The notes under the pieces were generated by a model. It searched no databases, had not been told where the DNA came from, and saw nothing but the letters and a program-made list of their open reading frames with translations. From positions 186,001 to 250,000 of the forward strand of contig JBAJFE010000023.1 in NCBI GenBank assembly GCA_037903355.1: a stretch of 64,000 bases of DNA. The letters are read 5' to 3'. The stretch is from Trichuris trichiura (lineage: Eukaryota; Nematoda; Enoplea; Trichinellida; Trichuridae). The position numbers were made by a program, and so were the translations under genes. Below are positions 23,301 through 31,860 of this stretch, piece by piece. Each line of letters opens with the position of its first letter. The first letter of the stretch is position 1.

Positions 23301-24936
23301 TCAAGGAGGGCTCCAGCTGAAAAGTGGCACGTCGAGATAAGTTGTAAACTTCAAGAAATGGATACTTGCCATTATTGGAAGTTAACGCAGGATCTTCCTC
23401 AATCACCCAGCGGACACCATTCTTCAGGACATACCCATTAGCTTGACTGACAGGAACAAATATGTCATCATTTTTTTCGAAGTCAATCTGTTGGCAAATA
23501 ATTTTCAGAGCATCAGACTTCGAGTATCTGTGCTGCTTCACTTTGCTTGGCGATATTTTACCTTATTAGGTAATCAATAGAATAATAATAATAATAAACC
23601 AACAAACACTAAATAATACCATGTGAAGCCAGGGCATTGCAATGGAGGTGCTCCGTTGTGAGCTTTTCGCCGTTCATCAGACAAGTTATATGGGGCAGCA
23701 GAGGGCATAGAATATCCCAACATTCCTTCAAGTGATCAAAAGAATTTTTCCGTAAATTTTGCAAGAAGTGAACTTCCTACTTTGACAGCTTTTACACTGC
23801 CGGGGAAGTTTACTATAAAAGTGTCGTTTCGAACTCCCGCCACGAGGCGGGAATAAGCGCCCATAGGCAAGCTGCCGGCAATCAAAGCAATCACAACGCC
23901 GTTTGCATGCTTTTCTATAACGTTTCTTGTCGCCTGAACAATATTTAAAAAATTTGAGCCGATTTCGATTGAAGGGAAGCCTGAACTCACTTCGGGCGTA
24001 ACATCACGCGGAGAGAACCCCGTGCCTCCGACGGTTATGATAACGGCAACGCCGGACGCAGAGGCAGAAAGTGCTCGAAGGGAACTTTCAATTTCACCTT
24101 TTTCATCGGGTATAACACAATACGAAACGACTTTAAACTGAGGCCTTAATAACGCAGATTCAATTAATCAAGCAAAGAGGAAAAATTTCACTTTTCAGCA
24201 TTTTCAATTGCTTGAAGCAAAGCAGAACCGCTTTCGTCTTTACGAGTTCCTTCCGCGCGACTGTCGCTCACTAAAACATGTTCGAAACAGTAGGGAAAGC
24301 AACCTGCATTCACAAAAACCGTCAGCTGAAACAGGACATTCTGGGCCCATTATTAATTGCTGCTTAAAAGGGAAAACATCTGTATTTCTTATTGAAAGAA
24401 CGTCTCAGCAATAGGAAACAAAATACGTTTACTTGAAGTAGGGAAACTGTTGTAAATTTAGCACAGTACTCAGAGTTCGGTTACCAGCTCTATTTTACTG
24501 TTAGCACACGCCTAACTAACAAGCGCGGGGATTCAGCGAAATCGTAGCCTGGCGAGCAGAGAGTGAGCTAAAGCCAAAAGCAAACAATGAGTCAGAAGAA
24601 GACGCAAATGCTGAACACTGGCCTTGCGTTACAGCCAGCAAGAGTTATCCGTTGAGTCACAGCCTATCCTTTTCTAACGAAAACAATTTTCGGAGTTTAT
24701 ATCACAGTAAGAGCGCTGCCATTTAAAACAATGAGCATAGGATTGGCGGTAGAGTAGCTGAACTTGTACGAGCAACAGTTGTTATAAGCACTAAGCGCAT
24801 TTCGTCTTTAAAAAACGTTTTGCTCGCTGCTAGCCCAGCATTCTTTAAGTGTCGTATCGGCGCCTAATCAAGTTGCAAAAAAGCGTACAAAAACTTTTTA
24901 CGTACCAACAATAACTGCTATTGGTATTTGTTCCAT
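20397..24936 (-). CDS. Gephyrin-like protein: intact MogA (G) domain fused to degenerate MoeA (E) domain, 12 exons, about 473 aa
   Basis: Gephyrin/Cnx1/Cinnamon proteins adenylate molybdopterin (G domain) and insert molybdate (E domain) in the cytosol. My exons (all phases agree): 24906-24936, 24192-24270, 23991-24144, 23781-23933, 23620-23725, 23418-23561, 23267-23316, 21689-21719, 21222-21546, 20786-20941, 20605-20696, 20397-20497. The G domain (residues 1 to about 170) is clear: VSDSRAEGTRKDESGSALLQ, VGGTGFSPRDVTPE, GSLPMGAYSRLVAGVR, NFPGSVK. The E part is recognisable only by alignment from memory: EIGLLQSIQVEQVLVARKP, NAFEKVDYLIC, RTSAWRLVESLLVPALLHAQG. Its signature motifs are altered: the PPF..S..DGYA segment is absent, TTGAP becomes AAAVK (RLAAAVKPPDERVELALAQ), TSGG..GD becomes IRNNWDDG, and LPGNPVS becomes FNFRTSA. 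It is much shorter than animal gephyrin (about 740 aa). The C-terminal exons and the 20786 donor (GTCAGT) are the least certain. The 1.5-kb intron (21720-23266) holds repeats. Confidence 0.8.
22140..22260. repeat. Telomere-like repeat fragment in gephyrin-like gene intron
   Basis: TTACCTAAGCCTAAGCC and GGTTTTAGGCTTAGTTAAGG, together with GGGCAGAACA, resemble the interior of dispersed repeat family 1 (see 38951, 41111, 35225). It lies in the large intron 21720-23266. The family-1 end motifs were not found here, so it is a fragment or a relative. Confidence 0.4.
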
Positions 24937-25960
24937 TTGTCGACAAAATCAGCTAAACGTTTACAACGTCTTCGGAAAATGCACTGCGAAACCGTTTACA
25001 GTACAGAACAGATTTGATTTTCATGTGTTTCGTGCAACCTGTTCATCCGCCGCAGTCATAAGCATTGCGGGCGACGAATCTTTTGCAATGCGGCGGCGGC
25101 AATTAATCGCTAGCAATGTTTTAAATGCTTTCAAATTTTTAACAAGGGCCGGTACAAAAGTATTCTTTTTGAAAAACTAAGCTTCCGGAATAAACTTCAT
25201 TTATCAAAAAACCTGTTATATTTACAACGGAAAAACTAAGTAAAATGCACTGGTTAAAAAGACATAATTTTTAAGCTACGCATCAATTTAATTTACGCGC
25301 TTATGCCGGACGCGTTGGCAGATACTGTAGGTGGAAGTAAAGTCAAGTTCCGTGAAATCAAATAACCGCTTGCAGCGTAATGGGAATACAATGCTGGCTT
25401 TAAGCTTATTCTAAGGCTGTCATAGAGCACAAGGTTTTGGTTTTGGGTTTAAACCACAGCCACCTGCAAGTGCCTGGTCCAACAGAGCATGATTATAGTT
25501 CCATCTACAGTTTTCATGATTGGAAATGTCCGCCCTTATTTTAGCGACATTTATTTAGCACACATTGTTTTCACTTATTTTAAATTATTAACTCGTAGGT
25601 GTTTAACTTGCTAGCCTGATTTAGTAAGAAGGTACCAAAAAGAAAAAATTTTACAACTGATGTGAATTAAAAATAAACAGTTGGCAATTGCCGAGATCTA
25701 AAATTGTGGAAAAATTGCTCCTTTGCTAAGTGCTTTGCTCAGCTTTTCGCACGTAATGATTGGCTATTGACTATTTGATTCTCAAGTTACGTCCGCCGTT
25801 GCCATCCTGCGAATACTTTAAAAAACGTCCTTTAAAGTTTGCGGAAACTGTAAATTACAACATTTGTTTCGGCTGTGTGGCGGAAAAAGAGTTTTGCTTA
25901 TTGCGCTTACTGTTGAATATTGAATTAAAGATTTTTGCCTCTTTTAGCGACACGGTTGCT
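24937..25960. other. Intergenic region between divergent genes
   Basis: About 1 kb between the gephyrin-like gene (-) and the dsRNA-binding-like gene (+), which are transcribed away from each other, so both promoters should lie here. No specific box was identified. A frame from 25760 runs in phase into the downstream gene but is interrupted by a good acceptor (CTTTTAG at about 25941-25947) and is not counted as coding. Confidence 0.4.
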
Positions 25961-26458
25961 ATGGACAAAGACCAACGAAAACAGCGTAGATGCGTGCGCG
26001 TCAAAGACGTTGACTTTACGAGTTCTTTCTATGGAAGTACCGACCGCGCTGCCGTCATTTCACGTTCCAAATGCTGGACTACAATACTTACAGAGATTCA
26101 CCATGTGTGCAAGTTCAATCTGCAGTTTTCGGTAGGTTGAAATGGTTTCTTGCGGAATTATCTCACTCTCGAGTATCTCATCGTGCAGAGAACGTAAAGC
26201 CTCTATTAAGCAACACAGGTGTTTTTCTCTATGGCAAAATTATAATTTTTTTATTTTTTGCAGTTGATGCCTTACATGTATGATGAAAAATATGACAGGA
26301 ATGTTTGCCGAATCGCCATTTCTTGTTCCAGTTACGTACTGGTTGTCGAAGGTCGTGGCCAGACTTTAAATGAGGCACGTCTGAACGCGGCCAAAGAAAT
26401 TTTCCGCGAGTTGGTCAGATGCGGCATTCTTCATTTGCGATGCGTCCAGATGTGTTAA
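25961..26458 (+). CDS. Small protein with a single dsRNA-binding-like domain (2 exons, 121 aa)
   Basis: Exon 1 is 25961-26131 (57 codons, MDKDQRKQRRCVRVKDVDF..). Intron 26132-26263 (GTAGGT..TTTTTTGCAG, phase 0). Exon 2 is 26264-26458 ending TGT TAA. The second exon has the beta-beta-alpha pattern of a double-stranded RNA-binding domain: YDRNVCRIAISCSSYVLVVE, GRGQTLNEARLNAAKEIFRE, LV. The alpha-2 basic KKxAK signature is replaced by NEARLNAAKE, so RNA contact may be weak, or the fold may serve dimerisation. The N-terminal helix region would be around ISRSKCWTTILTEI. An acceptor (TTTTAG) lies about a dozen bases before the ATG, suggesting SL trans-splicing. An AATAAA at 26457-26462 overlaps the stop codon and fixes the 3' end. 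The gene model is good; the domain call is moderate. Confidence 0.65.
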
Positions 26459-26462
26459 TAAA
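26457..26462 (+). terminator. Polyadenylation signal AATAAA overlapping the stop codon
   Basis: AATAAA begins on the second base of the TAA stop of the preceding gene, implying a 3' UTR of only about 15-20 nt, which is common in compact nematode genes. Confidence 0.6.
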
Positions 26463-28295
26463 AATCAAATGCTTTTAAATATTATCGGCAATTGTTTTCA
26501 GCGTTCAGCGAGTAGCATTTTCTTATCACGCCTTTCCTAAAGTATTCCAAAGTTGCAGTTATCGTTGTTATCAACTACGCAACCTTATTACCAAAATTGT
26601 AACGCTAAGCTTGCTTCTCAAACAATCTTCACGCTCGTGATTAGGGCTATTCAAGTTTGGGTCATTTTTCAACATTTTAAACCTGCGAGCGAAGTTACTT
26701 GAACTAGCGCTAATCAAAAAAATATAACGCAACTGAGCTAAGTATTATACGCAATATAATGAAGTATAAATGATTGTAAGAGATAGCGCCCGCGCGCGTG
26801 AGTCATTAATTGTAATTCCTACCTGCGCATTGTTTGCATACAGACCGATGCGGAGACTTGATGCTGTATCATTAATTGACAGTAAAATGCCTTTAGTTTG
26901 CTTTCAAAATGTAAAAAGTTCTTTTTATTGTAGTTCCCGCGTTTCTTCGTAAAATGCGTTTTGTGCATAAAAAGTAGAATTTTAAAATATGTTTGCTTTT
27001 GCCATTAAAGAGCATTTACCGTTTCCGAACTGACGCGCACGTTCTATTCCAACAGCAAAATAAACTTTTCGCGGTTTTTCGCGAAGAAATTTAGTTTGCC
27101 ATTGGAATTCTGAATTTTACTTTCGCGTAGAAACCGCACAAGCCATTGCAGTGATAGCCTTTGCTCGTTCTTCTATCAGACAGAACTTTCATCGTTAAAA
27201 ACTAACATCGTTCATCATTAAGTGACTTATTTCGCTCAATTTTACGTTGTTGTCTGTCAGCAGTTTTAGTTACCGCAAAGTATGGATGCCTTCAGCCCGC
27301 TTACCACATGTCGGACGTGTTTCCTTGGTACGAGGCAACGAATCGCATTTTGAGCTGTTAGCAGACGTTTGGAAAGAGCGAATTCAAGTTGCAGGCCAAT
27401 GTGCCGAACTGCCATTGCAAAATACAGATTCTTTGTTCCGGAAGTCCAATGGAAAATTCTCATGCCGAAGGCTAGGCTGGTCGGTAAGCAGTGTATTTTC
27501 ATTATATTAATACAACTGAAAGAATTTTATCTTCGTTCATCGGTACAGTAACATGCTTTTAAAATTCCATTCCCAAAACACGCCTATGTTCTTAGCTCCT
27601 CCCGTGCTTGTAGGCCTTCAACATTTCAAACTCGCGCTAATATTTCTCTTTTGGTGAATAGAAAGAAAATATAGGGAAATAGTACGGTTATTACTTGAAT
27701 TCACAAGTAAGTCTATGAGTTTTTCGACGAACCTGCGAATCAAATTGGCAAGCTAACCAAAACTTTAACGAAAATGTTGAGTAAATACAACGCTACTTAT
27801 ATTTTGTTAAACTACAATGCCTCTGCCGGCGAATTTTGTACAATTTATGTAACGTTGTACAAATATACGCTGCTACAATGTCCGAAGTTAAGATTTCCTT
27901 CGGACTCAAACTTTGCTAGTAGTTTCATTTATGGCATTGCGAAAATTCCGCGTTCTTCCCGCGCTACATTCTACTTATATTTACGCGTATACTTTCTCAC
28001 TAGTTTATTAGTTTTACAACAATAGGTCGTCGGCGGTGTATGCTGCAATAGAAATAGCGCCTTTGCCTTGAATTATCAATTAATATTCGCAAAAATGAAC
28101 CTGAGCATATGGCTGAAAGTTTCAGTACGTTACGATAATGGTGCTTGTTTGTAGAATTATGCAAATTATCCATGTTGAATGCTGCTTTTTTGGCTTGTTT
28201 AAAGGGAAGTCGATGTGATGCTAAGTTTTTAATATGCTGAAGAAAAAGATCTTCTTATTAGCCTTTGATGGTCGTAGTCATTTTGGCGGACTACG
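26459..28295. other. Mostly noncoding; one weak exon candidate near 27282-27484
   Basis: At 27282 an ATG 12 bases after a TTTTAG acceptor opens MDAFSPLTTCRTCFL. A 45-nt GT..TTAG intron and a second piece ADVWKERIQVAGQCAELPLQ ending at a GTAAGC donor could follow. All three forward frames are open over part of this stretch and no continuation was found, so it is not called as a gene. The rest is AT-rich with no recognised content. The last few hundred bases are the 3' flank of the next collagen gene. Confidence 0.3.
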
Positions 28296-29464
28296 TCAAA
28301 GTGTTCTCTTGAGAGCGGCGGCACTTGTACGTTGCGGGCAAGCGCAGTACTGACCATCCTTTCCTGGTCCTCCCGGTGGACCTTGCGGACCATTGACTCC
28401 CGGTGTACCGACATTTCCTGGAGGTCCAGGCGGACCCACTGGGCCATTATCGCCGGCGGGTCCGTTCTTTCCAGGATTGCCTGGTTTACCGGGAGTTCCT
28501 TGCTGTCCAGGCGCTCCCGGTGGTCCCTGAGGACCGCCTTCACCTTTGGTTCCGTCCACTCCGTCGGGACCATTGTCACCATGTTCTCCTTGCGGTCCAG
28601 GTTCTCCAGGTGGACCGGGTGGTCCCATTGGTCCCGCTGGTCCGGGAAGACCGGGCTTTCCGTCCGGTCCAAGTGGTCCAGGCGGTCCTTTGGGTCCCTA
28701 TAATTTGTACTCGGTCAATTAACGGTCATTTTTTCCTTTGGGTGCCAACAGCTGTCTACCTGCGGACCGCGCATTCCTCTCTGTCCTGGTACTCCCTTTT
28801 CTCCGGGCATGCATACACGGCAGGATTCGGGTGGTCTCATTTCTATTTCCGGTACAACTCCCGGTTTGCCAGTTTCTCCTTTGGCGCCTCGTCTTCCCGG
28901 ATCGCCAGCTTTTCCCGGGGCGCCAGGAGGACCAGGCGGTCCTCTAGGGCATGTGCTCTCGTCGTGACATTCGCAGATACCGGATTCCACTTGTCTTGCC
29001 TTTCGGGATTTGAGCGAATAGTGGTTCAGCTCAATCGCTTTGACCATTGCTTCCTCGCTTAGCACCTTCGAAGGTTCAACGATGGTTAGAAGGGCGAAAA
29101 TGCTCGTAATACTTTAAAATCGTTCTATTTTTAGCCTAAGTTTATTTTTTCAACTTCCGCACAAGTGCTACGTGCCTTGCAAGACAAATCTGCGATGGGC
29201 ACCGTAACCGGGGTTACACTTCTTGTTTTTGATTCCGTAAAATAACTATGCCATCATGATTAAAGGTTGAAAGGCGACTTGTCTATTTTGTTAGGAAGTA
29301 ATTGTAGCTTTACGTACTCTAAAGGAGCTCATTTCTCTTTCCATGTTGCTTTGCAAGTTGGCTCCGCGATGAAAGATGACCGGCAAAGTGACCAACGTAG
29401 CCAGAATGGCCAATATGCTCAATGTAATGGCAAAAGTTGCCGCGTAGTCCGCTTGAGTTGACAT
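28296..29464 (-). CDS. Nematode cuticle collagen (complete, 3 exons, 284 aa)
   Basis: Cuticle structural protein. Exon 1 is 29318-29464 (49 codons): [31 protein letters not shown] as the membrane segment. Intron 29066-29317 (252 nt, GTACGT..CGAAG). Exon 2 is 28760-29065: [25 protein letters not shown] with the basic processing site, Cys cluster CECHDESTC, Gly-X-Y repeats, [10 protein letters not shown]. Intron 28698-28759. Exon 3 is 28296-28697: a Gly-X-Y block ending [20 protein letters not shown]. Exon 1 length, both phase 0 introns and the Cys spacing match the gene at 12574-13522, so the two are clear paralogues. Exon 3 here lacks the internal Cys pair (GEEGC..GICG) present there. A TTTCAG acceptor precedes the ATG by 16 bases. 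Confidence 0.93.
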
Positions 29465-31383
29465 AATGTTTGGAAAATGTCTGAAATAATAAATCTCGTA
29501 TAGTATTCCTCCGTGAAGGCGGGAAGAGAGACAGAGAGAGTAAAATAGTTGTCGCTTACGAATCCTCGGATCCGCCGCGCGTCTCTATGGAAAGCAGTTT
29601 CTGATTAACCCTTTTAAGGGGCTCTTTTAAAGTCTTCGTCTCAGTCTACTTGGCAATTGGGCCTGTACAGCGTCAGATGGAAAAAGATAGTAGCGAAAGA
29701 TCAACTCAGGCGCGCAACTCGGAAACTGGTATGACTTTTTAGGCGGATCTTGTTCCATCATTCTTAGACTGGCGGGCAAACTCGTTTTTCGCGCAAAAAT
29801 TGCTCGTCCTAAATCAAGGTAGAGTGGAAAAGAACGGGTGTGTGCGCCATTAACTTTGCTTATTTAGCAAATTCGTCTTCGGACCAATTGCTCATTCCGT
29901 TCTTTTTGATTTTGATCAGTGATTCGTACTGCTTTCAATTTTTTTCAACGCCAACCAACTGTTCATCTTCGAGCCGGTTTAGTTGCCATTGACTGGTACG
30001 CATGCGTGCGTCGTCTACGTTCAATTGTCCCACTGGCCAAGGCAGAGACCCACATTGACAGTCAGCCTCTGTTGCTACATTTTCTATTATGTCCATATAA
30101 GTTTTGCCGACGCGTAAGCATAGAAACGTACATCTTCAAGCAGCGTATGCTTAATCATTGCTGTATTTACATAAATAAATAAGTTGTAGCCAAAAAAATG
30201 TTGGTTACTGTAAGCTTCCGCCTCGCGGAATTGCTTTGTGATTAATTTTTTCCATTGTAGGCAAGTATATAGGCCAAGTTTGAAATTTTGCCCAAATAAG
30301 TGTAGGTGTTATTGAGATGGTACACGCTGGCGGCTAGACGATGGCTAAGAAAGTGAATGAACATTTTCATTTATTCAGAGCCATCTCCGTTGCTGCATAG
30401 CCGTATTTGGAAGTGCGTTTGCAAGGAGAGGTTTTCATTTGATTTAATCAACTTTGACAAGCCACCATTTTTTCGTATCACTGCTCGGCATAAGTGGACT
30501 CGCTTTTCGAGTTGAACCACAAATGCGTACAGCCCTACTTTGCCGCCATTTTTGTGAGGTAGAAAAAACAGGTTGCTCGCTCGATTGAAAAGCAAATAGC
30601 TGCCGATGGATTGCCTCATTTTATTGAAATTACCCAACAGTAAGTTACGAATTGCGTTCCAATAAAACCTGCCGCCATATTTGGTAAATTCTTCGTTGGC
30701 GGGAACGCGCTCGCTGCCCTTTGAAATAGCTTTGTTTAGCTTCCAACATTACGCTAAACGACACCGTCCAAGTCCAGCAGTTTTCAAGCGGCAATACAAA
30801 GCTAGATTTTTAATTTGCATATGATAAGTTGTACCGCCAAATATGGAGGTTTTATAATTTTTTTTCGCTCTACCGAAACGCGAAAACGATGCTTAGCATT
30901 TTGGTACTTTGCCTTCAATCAAATAAGGCAACAACGCTTGCAAAGTGCCAACGTTGTCTTTTGGCGTAACGACTAAATTGAAAGTTTATTATTTGCTTTG
31001 CCGACTGCTTTTCTTTGGGACAGGTTTTATAGTTGTTGTAAATTTTGCCTGTTTTCAAAGAGAGCGGGATTGGTCGACCTCCTCCTGGCGGGCTGTTAAT
31101 ATTTGCGCGGAAAAATGGAGGGAATTCGTCCTTGTCAAAGCTCACTTAATTTTCAACGAAGTTGACTAATGCGTATGAAAGTTAGTCATTAGTTTTACAC
31201 GTTTTCCTGCCGAAAGCGACAGTGAAATTATTGGAGTGTGACTTTGTCAGCGCAGCCGCAGACTGCCAAAAGAAATAATGCCTACCAAAGCTGGGTTGCC
31301 ACCAAAATGTCCTTGCCAAAACGATCCAACGCGCGAAGTATGCGTGCGTTTAAATTTTATTTTGTACATATAGATATATATTT
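29465..31383. other. Noncoding stretch, nothing recognised
   Basis: Upstream region of the collagen gene starting at 29464, plus about 1.5 kb without a supportable gene. Frames at 29919-30182 (+) and 30371-30637 (-) are under 90 codons and show no motif. Confidence 0.4.
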
Positions 31384-31494
31384 GCCTAAAAGCGCCATAT
31401 ATACAATGGAATGCCTGGCTTTCGTAGGCTGGCTTAACATATAAACCAGCCTACGAAATCCAGGCATTCCATAGTATATATGGCGCTTTTAGGC
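31384..31494. repeat. Foldback inverted repeat, about 49 bp arms
   Basis: GCCTAAAAGCGCCATATATA CAATGGAATGCCTGG at the left is mirrored on the right, ending CTATATATGG-like sequence, CGCTTTTAGGC. Inner arms CTTTCGTAGGCTGG / CCAGCCTACGAAAT close on a loop of about 13 bases (CTTAACATATAAA). Only a few mismatches are visible. It sits about 40 bp left of dispersed repeat family 2 copy 2. The other family 2 copy (19040) also has a palindrome next to it, on its right. Confidence 0.75.
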
Positions 31495-31534
31495 TAAGTG
31501 TAAACCACGTTTCCGTGGTGGAGACTTTTATGGC

Positions 31535-31860
31535 TTTGTGTTACCTATGGGCAAAAATATGCTGTTTTCTGGTAACGTTTTCTTTGTATTTAAGCTTAGG
31601 CTTAGCCTTCGGCTTGGGCTTAATCTTAGGCTTAGGCTTAGGCTTGGGCTTGAGCATAGGCTTAGGCTGAATATAATAGCCGGCAAGGTTCTACGACCAA
31701 AACACCCAGGTTTGTTATTATCTTGTCAGCTATTGTATACTACCATAGCTTTAACCTAAGCCTAAGATAAGATATAAAGAAAGTATGGTTGTTCAAATAG
31801 CAAAAAACAGCATATTTTGTCCTATAGATGTCGCTACTGTAGGCATGTAGGGGAAAAGAC
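31535..31860. repeat. Dispersed repeat family 2, copy 2, with expanded telomere-like array
   Basis: Shares ordered landmarks with 19040-19300: CTGTTTTCTGGTAACG, TTTTCTTTGTATTTAAGC, ACGACCAAAACACCC, TTTAACCTAAGCCTAAGA, GATATAAAGAAAGTAT, and a TTTTGTCCTATAGATGTCGC block. Between 31591 and 31669 it carries about 13 TTAGGC-type hexamers (CTTAGGCTTAGGCTTGGGCT and variants), where copy 1 has only two or three. Copy number therefore differs between copies, as expected for an unstable hexamer array inside a repeat. Weak similarity continues to about 31980. Confidence 0.65.

Noticed and set aside
27282..27484. Possible ZAD-like start MDAFSPLTTCRTCFL
   Set aside because: Only one CxxC pair, an intron at the lower size limit, all three forward frames open nearby, and no downstream exons found.
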